Shown: positions 48,128 to 57,623 of the stretch, in pieces
Numbering within the stretch: the stretch's first letter is position 1
Layout: every line of letters begins with the position of its first letter
NCBI RefSeq assembly: GCF_015767275.1
Contig: NZ_JADWMY010000011.1
Span: 1 to 64,000 of the forward strand
Reading direction: 5' to 3'
DNA length: 64,000 nucleotides
Origin: Herbaspirillum sp. AP02
GTDB taxonomy: Bacteria > Pseudomonadota > Gammaproteobacteria > Burkholderiales > Burkholderiaceae_D
Position numbers and translations under genes: made by a program
Notes under the pieces: generated by a model
What the model was told of the DNA's origin: nothing
What the model saw: only the letters and a program-made list of their open reading frames with translations
Databases searched by the model: none

Positions 48128-48471
48128 CCTATCGGCCCCTTGAAGATGAAGAAGGCGCCCAGGCAGATGCAGCCAAACCCGACCAGATGGTTGATGGTGA
48201 ACTGCTCACCCAGGTAGAGCACCGAGAAGATCGAGAACACCACCAGCGTGATCACCTCCTGCATGGTCTTGAGTTCGGCGGCGTTGTAGACGCTGTGGCC
48301 GATGCGATTGGCGGGGACGGCGAAGCAGTATTCGGCCAGGGCGATCATCCAGCTGACCAGGATCACCAGGTACAGGGGACGGTTCTCGAACTTGAGATGG
48401 CCGTACCAGGCAAAGGTCATGAAGACGTTGGAGATGATCAGGAAGACGATGGGAAGGACTTTGGGCGACAT
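48124..48471 (-). CDS. DMT-superfamily DUF486 membrane protein
   Basis: 115-residue protein with four membrane helices at residues ~5-22, 32-50, 68-88 and 94-112. TMQEVITLVVFSIFSVLYLG and FTINHLVGFGCICLGAFFIF match the DUF486 group of small drug/metabolite transporter-like proteins, about half the size of EamA transporters. Function is unknown; homodimers or hetero-oligomers are likely for four-helix members. It is the first gene of a pair with the MFS transporter (4-base overlap). Confidence 0.85.
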   Translation of the reverse strand: MSPKVLPIVFLIISNVFMTFAWYGHLKFENRPLYLVILVSWMIALAEYCFAVPANRIGHSVYNAAELKTMQEVITLVVFSIFSVLYLGEQFTINHLVGFGCICLGAFFIFKGPIG

Positions 48472-48509
48472 GTTTTTTGTTCTTTATGAAAATGGCGACA
48501 GAAAGAAAG

Positions 48510-48577
48510 GATGCGTAACGAAGCGAGGGAGCCATGGAACCATGGAGCGATGCTCCAGGGACCGCCCGTTACGCATC
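48510..48577. repeat. Nested inverted-repeat element
   Basis: GATGCGTAACG at 48510-48520 pairs perfectly with CGTTACGCATC at 48567-48577 (11 bp). The 46 bases between hold TGGAGC-GAT-GCTCCA at 48543-48557 and two CCATGG copies. The folded form would be a branched hairpin. It lies between the DUF5666-like gene end and the DUF486 gene start, both minus-strand. It may act as terminator or be a small repeat element. Confidence 0.5.
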
Positions 48578-48630
48578 GGCTTGACGATCAGTACGACGGG
48601 GAAAACCGGCCATGCCTGCGCATGGCGGCT

Positions 48631-49404
48631 TCAGCGCACCCGGCTGTACAGGGGTTGCAGGCTGTCCGCACTGGCACCGACATCGATGGCCTCGATGGCG
48701 GTACCCATGCTGTTGCGGGTGCCCAAGCCATTGGCAGCAAACGACGCGCCGGGTTCCAGCGGCATGCGCACGCTGTCGGGGGCGAAGCGGGCGATGCTGC
48801 CGTCGTCGAGGATGACGCCATTGGCTTCGCCACGCGGACCGGTGAGGACCATGGCGATCTTGCCGCGCACCGTCAGCTGGCGCAGCTGCGCGGCGCGCAG
48901 GTGGGGCGGCAGCGGCGGGTTGGCGTCGAAGGCGGGCGGGCGATCGATCACGGTCTGGCCGGTGGCGAGATTGACGATGGCGTCGGCCTTGATGGTGCCG
49001 GCGTTGTTGGGACCGGCCCCCTCACTCTGGCCGAACACCCGTACCGACTGCCCCGGCTTGACCGCGCCTTGCAGCGTCTGCGACAGGTGCGGCGGGAACT
49101 TGACCAGGGTGCGCTCACCCACCAGCAGGCCATCGACCTCGCCATAGGGATTGATCAACAGGCGGCTGACGCGGCCTTCGGTAACCGGCGCCTGGGCCGT
49201 CAAGGCAGCTTCATAGGTGGCCGGCGGCGCAGGCGGCGCCATACCCGCAGCGGGGACCGGACCGGGCAAGGGTGCCGGCGGCGGTGGCAGCGCCTGGGCA
49301 TGGGCAGGCAGCAGTGAAGTCAGCATGGCCACGGTCGATGCAGCGGCCAGGGACCGCAGCGAGGCTGATCGCAGAGATGAAAGCGGGGATGAAGAATGTT
49401 TCAT
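48631..49404 (-). CDS. Exported protein with OB-like (DUF5666-type) domains
   Basis: 257-residue exported protein. A signal peptide ends after LLPAHAQALP (residue ~38), and a Pro/Ala linker follows to ~65. Two similar ~80-residue parts follow: GRVSRLLINPYGEVDGLLVG with VKFPPHLSQTL, and GKIAMVLTGPRGEANGVILD with ARFAPDSVRMP, which read as two copies of a small beta-barrel of the kind called DUF5666. AAGGAG is six bases before the ATG at 49404, so the longer frame is not used. Function is unknown. It is transcribed alone and divergent from the SMR gene. Confidence 0.65.
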   Translation of the reverse strand: MKHSSSPLSSLRSASLRSLAAASTVAMLTSLLPAHAQALPPPPAPLPGPVPAAGMAPPAPPATYEAALTAQAPVTEGRVSRLLINPYGEVDGLLVGERTLVKFPPHLSQTLQGAVKPGQSVRVFGQSEGAGPNNAGTIKADAIVNLATGQTVIDRPPAFDANPPLPPHLRAAQLRQLTVRGKIAMVLTGPRGEANGVILDDGSIARFAPDSVRMPLEPGASFAANGLGTRNSMGTAIEAIDVGASADSLQPLYSRVR

Positions 49405-49507
49405 GACAACTCCTTGAGGGGTGAGAGGTATTCCCTCTTTTGCAAACCCCGTGCCTGCCATGAATCCCTTTATATTCAATCACTTAGGAACTCACCCTTG
49501 CCAGCAG

Positions 49508-49546
49508 GTGTCCGTTTCCGTGACACTTCAGCGTCCGCAGGCGGAC
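49508..49546. promoter_or_regulatory. Palindromes before the SMR gene
   Basis: GTGTC...GACAC (49508-49526) and GTCCGC-AG-GCGGAC (49533-49546) lie 40-80 bases before the SMR start. GTCCG recurs four times here. They could bind a regulator; none is encoded next to it. I looked for a guanidine riboswitch hairpin with an ACGR loop and did not find one. Confidence 0.35.
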
Positions 49547-49586
49547 ACTGTCCGCCGCCATCCCTCTTTTGCACAGGAGCCTGCCC

Positions 49587-49934
49587 ATGTCCCTTCCCTC
49601 CCCCTCTCCTTACCTGACCCTGGCGGTCGCCATCGTCGCCGAAGTCATCGCCACCACCGCCCTCAAGTCTTCCGACGGGATGACCCGCGTGCTGCCGGCC
49701 CTGGTGGTGGTGCTCGGGTATGGCCTGTCCTTCTATTGCCTCTCGCTGACCTTGCGCAGCATGCCCACCAGCGTGGCCTATGCGATCTGGTCGGGGGTGG
49801 GGATCGTGCTGATCACGCTGGCGGCCTGGCTGATCCACCACCAGCGCCTGGACGGGCCGGCGGTGGCCGGGATCGCACTGATCGTGGCCGGGGTGCTGGT
49901 GATCAACATCTTTTCCGGCAGCGCCGGGCATTGA
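49587..49934 (+). CDS. Small multidrug resistance (SMR) transporter
   Basis: 115-residue four-helix membrane protein. The catalytic Glu is in AIVAEVIATTALKSSDG, and helix four ends AGVLVINIFSG. It works as an antiparallel dimer. SMR members export quaternary ammonium compounds or guanidinium. The residues around Glu here are EVIATTALKSS, as in the EmrE/QacE group rather than the Gdx group, but I would not insist. CAGGAG lies before the ATG at 49587. It is transcribed alone and followed by the SDR gene, which has its own ribosome site. Confidence 0.88.
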   Translation: MSLPSPSPYLTLAVAIVAEVIATTALKSSDGMTRVLPALVVVLGYGLSFYCLSLTLRSMPTSVAYAIWSGVGIVLITLAAWLIHHQRLDGPAVAGIALIVAGVLVINIFSGSAGH

Positions 49935-50062
49935 GGCAGTCAGGTAGCGGGTGACGGGATCCGGTCAGGATGTCCGAAAACACCACCATCTACGTCATTC
50001 CGGATATCGGCCGCCGCCATAAGATGCTCTCCATCGCAACCGACAACCCCAAGGAGAACATC

Positions 50063-50875
50063 ATGACCCAGTCCCAAGCCGCCACCCAACGCGGTACCGC
50101 TCTCATCACCGGCGCTTCGTCCGGCATCGGCGCCCTGTATGCCGACCGCCTCGCCCGCCTGGGCTACGACCTGATCCTGGTGGCCCGCAACCGCGAGCGC
50201 CTCAATGCCCTGGCCCAGCGCATCAGCAACGACACCCGCCGTACCGTGGAAGTGCTGGAAGCCGACCTGGGCCAGGCCCAGTCGCTGGCGCAGGTGGAAG
50301 ACAAGCTGCGCAACGATGCCAGCATCACCCTGCTGGTCAACAATGCCGGCATCGGCACCCACACCCCGCTGCTGCAGAGCAATGTCGATCACATGACCGA
50401 CATGATCGCCCTGAACGTCACCGCGCCGACCCGCCTGAGCTATGCCGTGGTCCCCGGCTTCGTGGCACGCGGCCAGGGCGCGATCATCAATATCTCCTCC
50501 ATCGTCGGCGTGGCACCGGAAGTGCTCAACGGCGTCTATGGCGGCAGCAAGGCCTTCGTGCTGGCCTTCTCGCAATCGCTGCATCATGAACTGGCGGCCA
50601 AGGGCGTACAGGTGCAGGCGGTGTTGCCCGGTGCCACCGCGACCGACTTCTGGGCCATCGGCGGGCTGCCGGTGGAACACCTGGACCCGGCCATCGTCAT
50701 GCCCGCCGACCAGATGGTCGATGCCGCCCTGGTCGGCTTCCAGCGCGGCGAACTGGTGACCATTCCCTCGCTGCACGAGGAAGATGCCTGGACCCGCTTC
50801 GAGACCGCCCGCCAGGACCTGGCCGGCAAGCTCTCGGCCAATGTGCCGGCAGCGCGCTACCGCGCCGTGCACTGA
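50063..50875 (+). CDS. Short-chain dehydrogenase/reductase (SDR)
   Basis: 270-residue classical SDR. TGASSGIGALYADRLARLGY (residues ~16-35) binds NAD(P); LLVNNAGIGTH is the NNAG motif; INISSIVG has the catalytic Ser, and YGGSKAFVLAF the Tyr and Lys. It resembles the YbbO/DltE-type SDRs annotated for unknown substrates. AAGGAG lies before the ATG at 50063, so the longer frame is not used. No partner operon gene is adjacent. Redox role unknown. Confidence 0.9.
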   Translation: MTQSQAATQRGTALITGASSGIGALYADRLARLGYDLILVARNRERLNALAQRISNDTRRTVEVLEADLGQAQSLAQVEDKLRNDASITLLVNNAGIGTHTPLLQSNVDHMTDMIALNVTAPTRLSYAVVPGFVARGQGAIINISSIVGVAPEVLNGVYGGSKAFVLAFSQSLHHELAAKGVQVQAVLPGATATDFWAIGGLPVEHLDPAIVMPADQMVDAALVGFQRGELVTIPSLHEEDAWTRFETARQDLAGKLSANVPAARYRAVH

Positions 50876-51090
50876 TCCGATCCAGCGGCCGGCCTGATCC
50901 GGAGCGACTGCCTCAGGGTGGTTCTAAAACTTGCTGTCGTGGTTTTCCCATCAGCGGCAGTCATCCGGGTGCAGTGCAGACGCTTGCAGGATTGCCTCGC
51001 GGCCCGGCAAATCGGCTTTGGCAGCGCCGCGCATGTCCGTCACAAGGATCCGAGAACGTCCAAGAAGTTTTTCCGCCGACGTGCTAGGCT

Positions 51091-51125
51091 CCCCGACCGT
51101 GAAAACAGCGGATGAGCGGTCGGGG
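51091..51125. repeat. Inverted repeat in the chemoreceptor leader
   Basis: CCCCGACCG and CGGTCGGGG form a perfect 9-bp stem with a 17-base loop, 137 bases before the receptor start. A second pair, GCCCCC at about 51144-51149 and GGGGGC at about 51171-51176, follows. No T-run follows, so it is not a normal terminator. The rest of the ~390-base gap from 50876 holds nothing else recognised. Confidence 0.45.
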
Positions 51126-51261
51126 CTGGTCATCCGGAAACACGCCCCCCTTGGTCTTGCATGGGACGGTGGGGGCCTGGCATCGCACTGTCTTCCAAGG
51201 CGCGAGAACGCGCCAGCAGCGGATCTGGTCCGCACATTGAATCCATACAACAGGGGAAATC

Positions 51262-52977
51262 ATGGATAAGGCTAACAACAAGGGGCGCTCGCTCAGCGTG
51301 GCTGCGCGCCTGGGTCTCAGTTTTGCGCTGGTACTGGTGATGATGCTGGTACTGACGGTGGTGAGCATCAGCAAGGTCAATTCGATCGAGGGCAGCCTGA
51401 CCACGGTCAGCGAAGACAACAACGTCAAGCAACGCTATGCCATCAACTTCCGTGGCAGCGTCCACGACCGCGCCATCGCCCTGCGCGACCTGACGCTGGT
51501 GGGTGACGCCGAGGTCAAGGAGGTGGTGACCCTGATCAACAAGCTCGATGCCGACTACCAGCAATCGGCGCAACCCCTGGACGCCATCTTCGCCAACAAG
51601 GGGGCGCACGCTCCCAACGCCGACGAGCGCGACGCCCTGGCCCAGATCAAGGCCGCCGAAGCCCGCGCCATGCCGCTTTCGGCACGCATCATCGCCGCCC
51701 GCAGCAGCGGCGACATCGACGGCGCCCGCAAGATCATGCTGGGCGAAGCCAAGCCGGCCTTCATCACCTGGCTGGCCACGGTGAACAAATTCATCGATCT
51801 GCAGGAACGCATGAGCCAGGCCGAGTCGACCAAGGCACGCAGCACCGCCCGTGGTTTCCAGGCCTTCATGCTGGTACTGCTGGCGGCGGCCATGGTGGCC
51901 GGGGTGGTGCTGGCCGGCCTGATCACGCGTTCCATTGGCCGCGCCCTGGGTGCCGAGCCGGACCAGGTCAAGCAACTGGCACTGGCGGTGGACCGTGGCG
52001 AGCTGTACCACGAAGTGGCCCTGCGCCGCTACGATGGCGGCAAGCGCCAGAGCATCATGGCGACGCTCTCCGAGATGAGCGTCAACCTGCGCAATACCGT
52101 GACCGAAGTGCGTGATGCGGCAGCGGGTGTGGCCACCATCAGCGCCCAGATCGCCGCCGGCAACAGCGACCTGTCGGCCCGTACCGAAGACCAGGCCGCC
52201 TCGCTGGAAGAAACCGCCTCGGCCATGGAGCAACTGACGGCCACCGTCAAGCAGAACGACGGCCATGCCCGCGAAGCCAACCAGCTGGCCCGCAATGCCT
52301 CCGACATCGCCAAGCAGGGCGGCGCCATCGTCGACGAAGTGGTCGATACCATGGCCGCCATCAACACCTCGTCGCGCAAGATCGTGGACATCATCGGGGT
52401 GATCGACGGCATCGCCTTCCAGACCAATATCCTGGCCTTGAACGCAGCGGTGGAAGCGGCACGTGCCGGTGAACAGGGACGTGGCTTCGCGGTGGTCGCC
52501 ACCGAGGTGCGCAGCCTGGCACAACGTAGCGCAGCGGCCGCCAAGGAGGTCAAGCAACTGATCGATGCCTCGGTCGACAACGTCGAGAACGGTACCCGCC
52601 TGGTGGAGCGCGCCGGCGAAACCATGGAACAGATCGTGACCAGCGTGCAGCAGGTCACTGACGTGATGGGCGAAATTTCCACCGCCAGCCATGAGCAGAG
52701 CGTGGGCATCGAGGAAGTGCACAAGGCCATCGCCCTGATGGATCAGGTCACCCAGCAGAACGCCACCCTGGTGGAACAGGCCAGCGCCGCTGTCTCCAGC
52801 CTGCAGGACCAGGCCCAGCACCTGACCCGGGCGGTCGATGTGTTCCAGCTGGCAGCGCCCTCCTCGTTGGCGGCAACGAAGTCGTCTGCAACGCTCGTCA
52901 ACCCGCCACCCGCGCTGGATGCCCGTCCGGGTCGAAGCCTGCAACTGGCTGCAGCGGGGGAACACGTGAATGGATGA
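51262..52977 (+). CDS. Methyl-accepting chemotaxis protein coupled to a phosphodiesterase gene
   Basis: 571-residue chemoreceptor. TM1 is at residues ~14-36 and TM2 ~195-220 ([20 protein letters not shown]), with a helical ligand domain between them. HAMP begins [17 protein letters not shown]. The tip of the signalling hairpin reads [20 protein letters not shown], and CheW-contact sequences are standard. A Pro/Ala/Ser-rich tail follows ~535. Its last 8 bases overlap the next gene, encoding a GAF-GGDEF-EAL protein, so the two are co-translated. This suggests a receptor linked to c-di-GMP turnover. Confidence 0.92.
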   Translation: MDKANNKGRSLSVAARLGLSFALVLVMMLVLTVVSISKVNSIEGSLTTVSEDNNVKQRYAINFRGSVHDRAIALRDLTLVGDAEVKEVVTLINKLDADYQQSAQPLDAIFANKGAHAPNADERDALAQIKAAEARAMPLSARIIAARSSGDIDGARKIMLGEAKPAFITWLATVNKFIDLQERMSQAESTKARSTARGFQAFMLVLLAAAMVAGVVLAGLITRSIGRALGAEPDQVKQLALAVDRGELYHEVALRRYDGGKRQSIMATLSEMSVNLRNTVTEVRDAAAGVATISAQIAAGNSDLSARTEDQAASLEETASAMEQLTATVKQNDGHAREANQLARNASDIAKQGGAIVDEVVDTMAAINTSSRKIVDIIGVIDGIAFQTNILALNAAVEAARAGEQGRGFAVVATEVRSLAQRSAAAAKEVKQLIDASVDNVENGTRLVERAGETMEQIVTSVQQVTDVMGEISTASHEQSVGIEEVHKAIALMDQVTQQNATLVEQASAAVSSLQDQAQHLTRAVDVFQLAAPSSLAATKSSATLVNPPPALDARPGRSLQLAAAGEHVNG

Positions 52978-54775
52978 CGCGACGCTGTCCCGGCCGAACG
53001 ATGAACTGCAGCGCCTGGCGGCGCTGCATGCCCTGCACCTGCTCGATACCGGCTCCTCCGAAGATCTGGACAACATCACCCGCCTGTGTCACTCGCTGTT
53101 CGCGGTCAGTGGCGCCTATGTCTCGCTGATCGATGCCGACCGCCAGTGGGTCAAGTCGCAGAGTGGCCCGGACATGTGCGCGCCATCCCGTGAGCTGTCC
53201 TTCTGCGACCACACGGTAAGCCAGCGTGCGCTGATGGTGGTGGAAGACGCCGCCCTCGATCCGCGCTTTGCCGCCAATCCGCTGGTGGTCGGACCGCCCT
53301 ATATCCGCTTCTATGTAGGTGCCCCCCTGCTCACGCCCGAGGGGCATGCCATTGGTGCGCTGTGCGTGACCGATACCGTTGCACGCAGTTTCGATGCAGC
53401 CCAGCGCAAGCAGCTGCAGCAGCTGGCCGCACTGGCGATGTCGCAGATGCTGCTGCGCCGGGCCATCGGCCGCGTCGATCCGCTCACGGCCCTGCCCAAC
53501 AAGTATCAGTTGCGCGAAGACCTGGCCTCGCTGGCATCGGCCGATACCGCCCTGCAGAGCGATGCGCCGGGAACCCGGGCGCTGGCCTACATCGACATGC
53601 CGGACGCCCATACCTCCTTCGAGATCGGCAGCGTGCTGGGTTCGCGCATCCATGACGAACTGATCCGCAATGTCGGGGCGCGGCTGCAGGCACTGGTGGT
53701 GGGGCAGGGCGACGTCTATCACATCAGTGACGGCCGTTTCGCGCTGCTCTCGCACGCCGGCAAGGCCGAGCAGATGGCCAGCCACTTGCGCGGCATGACC
53801 GCGGTGCTGGAAGAGCCGGTCGACAGCATGGCCGTGCCCATGAAGCTGCCCAGCTATGGCGGCATCGTCAGCGTCGCGCAAAACGGCGAGCAATTGCGCG
53901 ATGCGCCGCGCAAGGCGGTGGCGGCCCTGCATGAAGCCCTGGCGCGCCGGCACCGCTGGGCCGACTACGATGCCGATGCCGACGTGATGCACCAGCGTCG
54001 CTTCCGCCTGCTCAACGATATCCCCGCAGCGCTCCTGCCCGAGCGCCAGCAGGGGGGTGGCCTGGCACTGGCCTACCAGCCCAAGCTGGACCTGCGCAGC
54101 AACCGCTATCACGGCGGCGAGGCCCTGCTGCGTTGGCAGCACCATGCGCTGGGACCGATCTCGCCGGCCGAATTCATCCCGTTGGTGGAGCGCACGGCGC
54201 TGATCCGTCCGGTGTCGGAATGGGTGATCCAGGCCGCCCTGCAGCAGATGGCGACATGGAAGGACGAGGGCATGCCGGTCAAGCTGGCCATCAACCTGGC
54301 CGCGCCCAACTTCGAGGAGTCCGACCTGATCGGCCGCCTGGAACGTGCCTGCCGCGACAGCGGCATCGACCCGGCCATGGTCGAGATCGAATGTACCGAA
54401 GGGATATGGATGCACAGCCCGGCCGTGCTCGGGCTGCTGCACGATATCCGCGCCCTGGGTATGGGGCTGGCGCTGGACGATTTCGGTACCGGCTACAGCA
54501 ACTTCGCCTACCTGCAGCAGGTGCCGGCCTCGGTGGTCAAGATCGACCAGTCGCTGATCCGCCACCTGGACACCAGCGAGCGGGATCGTCGCATCGTGCA
54601 ATCGCTGATCGCGTTGGCCAAGGAGCTGGATTACCACATCGTGGCCGAGGGCGTGGAAACGGCGCAGACCCTGGAGTTGATCCGCACCTGGGGCGTGGAC
54701 GAAGCACAGGGTTACTACATGGCCCGTCCCCTGACGCCGGAGGCCTTCGCGGCCCACGTGCGGGCTGCGGCCTGA
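52970..54775 (+). CDS. c-di-GMP phosphodiesterase with GAF, degenerate GGDEF and EAL domains
   Basis: 601-residue protein. A GAF domain covers residues ~15-160, with [15 protein letters not shown] and [26 protein letters not shown]-like domain covers ~165-340, but its active site reads SDGRFALL in place of GGDEF, so synthase activity is lost. EAL domain ~345-600 has all expected catalytic residues: [44 protein letters not shown] and QGYYMARPL. It hydrolyses c-di-GMP. GGGGG precedes the ATG that overlaps the chemoreceptor stop. Convergent with the NtrC-type gene. Confidence 0.93.
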   Translation: MDDATLSRPNDELQRLAALHALHLLDTGSSEDLDNITRLCHSLFAVSGAYVSLIDADRQWVKSQSGPDMCAPSRELSFCDHTVSQRALMVVEDAALDPRFAANPLVVGPPYIRFYVGAPLLTPEGHAIGALCVTDTVARSFDAAQRKQLQQLAALAMSQMLLRRAIGRVDPLTALPNKYQLREDLASLASADTALQSDAPGTRALAYIDMPDAHTSFEIGSVLGSRIHDELIRNVGARLQALVVGQGDVYHISDGRFALLSHAGKAEQMASHLRGMTAVLEEPVDSMAVPMKLPSYGGIVSVAQNGEQLRDAPRKAVAALHEALARRHRWADYDADADVMHQRRFRLLNDIPAALLPERQQGGGLALAYQPKLDLRSNRYHGGEALLRWQHHALGPISPAEFIPLVERTALIRPVSEWVIQAALQQMATWKDEGMPVKLAINLAAPNFEESDLIGRLERACRDSGIDPAMVEIECTEGIWMHSPAVLGLLHDIRALGMGLALDDFGTGYSNFAYLQQVPASVVKIDQSLIRHLDTSERDRRIVQSLIALAKELDYHIVAEGVETAQTLELIRTWGVDEAQGYYMARPLTPEAFAAHVRAAA

Positions 54776-54786
54776 GGTCTCAGGCC
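54769..54786. terminator. Hairpin between the phosphodiesterase and response regulator genes
   Basis: GGCCTGAG-GT-CTCAGGCC is a perfect inverted repeat overlapping the stop of the phosphodiesterase gene, between convergent genes only 52 bases apart. There is no T-run. Confidence 0.4.
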
Positions 54787-54827
54787 AGAGACTGGCGACT
54801 AGAGCGACCAGGTACCTTCCGGGGGGC

Positions 54828-56183
54828 CTAACTAAATGGCGGTCCCGATTCTTCCAGCTTGCGATACAGCTGCTGGCGCGAAATGCCCAGCCGGCGGGCG
54901 GCTTCGGCACGATTGCCGTTGGCTGCGGCCAATGCGCGCTCCAGCATCACCCGCTCCACCTGTGCCACGGCCGCTGCCAGCGGTCCATCCCAATCGATGT
55001 GCACACCCTGTCCCGGAGTGGCCACGGACAAGGTGGGCAAGGCGATATGCTCCACCTCGATGCAGGCGCCGTGACTCATCACCGCCGCCCGTTCCATGGT
55101 ATTGCGCAGTTCCCGCACATTGCCCGGCCAGGCATGCTGCAGCAGGCGTCGCGCCGCCGCCGCGCTGATGCGCCTGGGGCTGTCGCCACCGTGCTGACGC
55201 AGGAAATGTTCGGCAATGGCCAGGATGTCGCCGGGCCGCTCGCGCAGCGGCGGCACCATGATCGGCACCACCTGCAGGCGGTACCAGAGGTCTTCCCGGA
55301 AGCGTCCGTCGCGAATCTCCTGTGGCAGGTCGCGATGGGTGGCGGCGATCACGCGCACATCCACGCGCTGCGACTGGCTGCCGCCGACCGGCGTCAGTTC
55401 CCGTTCCTGCAGCACACGCAAAATCTTGGCCTGGGTCGGTAGCGCCATGTCGCCGATCTCATCCAGGAACAGGGTACCGCCGTCGGCTTCCTGGAAGCGC
55501 CCCAGACGATGCTGGGTGGCACCGCTGAAGGCCCCCTTGACGTGGCCGAACAGTTCGCTCTCGATCAGTTCGGCGGGAATCGCCGCACAGTTGACCGCCA
55601 CGAAGGGACGCCCTGCGCGACTGCCATTGCGATGCAGGGCACGTGCCACCAGCTCCTTGCCGGTGCCGGTTTCGCCCAGGATCAGCACGGTGGCGTCGCT
55701 GCTGGCGGCACGGCCGATCTGCTTGAAGACCTGGCGCATGGCTTCGCTGTCGCCCACCAGCTGGTTGCGCTCGCTGGCACTGGCGGTGGCCGCGTCCGGC
55801 GAGGCAGACACGGCTGATGCGGCGGCACTCTGGCGCAAGGCACGTTCCAGGGTCTCTACCAGGGCGGTGCGCGGGACCGGCTTGGTCAGGTGGTCGAAGG
55901 CGCCCAGGCGGATGGCTTCGATGGTGTTGTCGCCGCTGGCATAGGCGGTCAGCATGATGCAGGGAATGGCGGCGATGGCCGGTGCACGCTGCAGGAAGAC
56001 CAGGCCATCTTCATCCGGCATGCGCAGATCGACGATGGCGGCATCGATGGCGTGGGCAGAGAGCAGGCGCAGGCCGGCGGCGGTGCTGCCGGCCTCCAGC
56101 ACCTCGTGGCCGAGATCGCCGACGGTCTCGGCCAGGCTGCTACGAAAAGCGACGTCGTCATCGACGATCAGGATGCGCGCCAT
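54828..56183 (-). CDS. NtrC-family sigma-54-dependent response regulator
   Basis: 451-residue regulator. The receiver domain covers residues ~4-115, with LIVDDDVAFRSS, DLRMPDEDG (phosphorylated Asp) and TKPV. The AAA+ sigma-54 activator domain covers ~140-375: LGETGTGKEL is Walker A, GAFSGAT is the sigma-54 contact loop, and GGTLFLDEIGDM is Walker B. A Fis-type helix-turn-helix (NRAEAARRLGISRQQLYRKL) ends the protein. The contact loop normally reads GAFTGA; here Thr is Ser. The ATG at 56183 is used. It overlaps the sensor-kinase gene by 16 bases. Target promoters are unknown. Confidence 0.92.
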   Translation of the reverse strand: MARILIVDDDVAFRSSLAETVGDLGHEVLEAGSTAAGLRLLSAHAIDAAIVDLRMPDEDGLVFLQRAPAIAAIPCIMLTAYASGDNTIEAIRLGAFDHLTKPVPRTALVETLERALRQSAAASAVSASPDAATASASERNQLVGDSEAMRQVFKQIGRAASSDATVLILGETGTGKELVARALHRNGSRAGRPFVAVNCAAIPAELIESELFGHVKGAFSGATQHRLGRFQEADGGTLFLDEIGDMALPTQAKILRVLQERELTPVGGSQSQRVDVRVIAATHRDLPQEIRDGRFREDLWYRLQVVPIMVPPLRERPGDILAIAEHFLRQHGGDSPRRISAAAARRLLQHAWPGNVRELRNTMERAAVMSHGACIEVEHIALPTLSVATPGQGVHIDWDGPLAAAVAQVERVMLERALAAANGNRAEAARRLGISRQQLYRKLEESGPPFS

Positions 56184-57595
56184 GGCAACTCCATATCGAA
56201 ACGGGCGCCACACCCGGTGGCGGCCAGGGTGATGCTGCCGCCATGCGCATGCACGATTTCGCGCACCAGCACCAGGCCCAGGCCGGTGCCGCCGCTGCGC
56301 TGGCTGACAAAGGGATCGAACAGGCTCTCGCGCAGTTCGGGCGCGACACCGGGGCCGTCATCGGCCACCCAGAGCTGCAGGCGGCCATCCGCGCCAAGCC
56401 GGGCGCCGATGTCGATGTGGCCGCCAGGCTCGCAGTGGGCCAGTGCATTGAGCAGCAGATTGTCCAGCGCGCGCGCCATCTGCACCGGGTCCAGCGCGGT
56501 GGTCGAGAGTCCCGTGGCGAAGCTGGGGAGGTCCAGTGCCGTGCCCAGCTGCAGCTGCTTTTTCTCGGCCAGCTCGGCGTGCGCCTGGCGCCGTTCCTCG
56601 ATCCAGGCTGCCAGGTCGATGCGCTGGCGCTGCACCTGGAACGGCTGGGCCAGCGCCAGCAGGCTGGCCACCAGCGCATCGAGCCGCTCGGTCTGGCTGA
56701 CCACCATTTCCAGCGCGCCGGTCACCCTTGCCTCGCGCACCTGGGCCGGTGCTGCCAGGGCGTTCTCGGCCTTCATGCGCATGGCGCCGATGGGATTGCG
56801 GATTTCATGGGCCATGCCGGCGGCCACCCGACCCAGCGTGGCCAGGCGCTCGGCATGCGCGAGCTGGCGCGACAGGCGTTCGGACTGCCCACGCCAGCGG
56901 CTCAGCGTGCTCCCCAGCCAGACCCCGCTGACGATCACGAAACCCAGCAACAACGCGATGGCCACCAGCAGTTGGTTGAGCACGCCGGCGCTCATCACGG
57001 GGACGCGCTTGAGCGTCCAGGCGGCCAGCGACACACCCTTCCACGCGACCGGGCAGGCGGCGAACACCACCGCCTCGCGCAGCCCGGGGCGCACGTCGCT
57101 CACGGTGGCCGCACCATCGAGGGCACGCTGGGCGATCGAGACGATGCGTTCCATTTCCGCCCCGGGCGGGTCGCGCTTGATGCCGCTGCCGTCATAGGTG
57201 GGAAAGGCATAGGCCACCACATCCTGCTGCGGATGCCAGAATCCCCCCTCCACCCCGGCCTGATCGCGCAGGGACAGGTCGATCACGGCCTGCATCAGCG
57301 AGCGTGCAGGCAGGCCGTCGGCCCCGGGCTCCTGGCGCGTGGCGCCAGCGGGGCTGGAAAGAGGGGTGGAAAGCGCGTGCGCCAGTCCGGCGCTCATGGC
57401 GGTGCAGCTCACCGCGGCCTGGCCCGTAGCCTGGCTGATCTGCGACGCGGCACCCTGCCGGCTCAGCTGCAGCAGCAGGAAGGCCAGCACGAGCGCGATC
57501 AGGGCAATGAAGGCCCACAGGATGAGCAGGTCGCGTTTGATGGTGTTCTTGATATTCAGGAGGCCTCCACTGCCAGTTGGCATGTCGCCTTGCAT
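56168..57595 (-). CDS. Membrane sensor histidine kinase, partner of the NtrC-type regulator
   Basis: 475-residue kinase. TM1 is at residues ~22-44, a periplasmic domain of ~150 residues follows, and TM2 lies ~205-228. HisKA has GMAHEIRNPIGAMRMK; the ATPase domain has DNLLLNALAHCEPGGHIDI (N-box), DDGPGVAPELRESLFDPF (G1/F) and GGTGLGLVLVREIVHAHGG (G2). It has no PAS or HAMP that I can recognise. The ligand is unknown. An ATG at 57583 with better spacing to AAGG is an alternative start. It overlaps the regulator gene by 16 bases and is divergent from the diguanylate cyclase, with a long inverted repeat between them. Confidence 0.88.
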   Translation of the reverse strand: MQGDMPTGSGGLLNIKNTIKRDLLILWAFIALIALVLAFLLLQLSRQGAASQISQATGQAAVSCTAMSAGLAHALSTPLSSPAGATRQEPGADGLPARSLMQAVIDLSLRDQAGVEGGFWHPQQDVVAYAFPTYDGSGIKRDPPGAEMERIVSIAQRALDGAATVSDVRPGLREAVVFAACPVAWKGVSLAAWTLKRVPVMSAGVLNQLLVAIALLLGFVIVSGVWLGSTLSRWRGQSERLSRQLAHAERLATLGRVAAGMAHEIRNPIGAMRMKAENALAAPAQVREARVTGALEMVVSQTERLDALVASLLALAQPFQVQRQRIDLAAWIEERRQAHAELAEKKQLQLGTALDLPSFATGLSTTALDPVQMARALDNLLLNALAHCEPGGHIDIGARLGADGRLQLWVADDGPGVAPELRESLFDPFVSQRSGGTGLGLVLVREIVHAHGGSITLAATGCGARFDMELPWRAS

Positions 57596-57623
57596 GGCGC
57601 TTGCATTTAAACATGAAGCGCCA

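Noticed and set aside
49440..49586. Guanidine riboswitch before the SMR gene
   Set aside because: No pair of hairpins with ACGR loops found; only palindromes consistent with protein binding.
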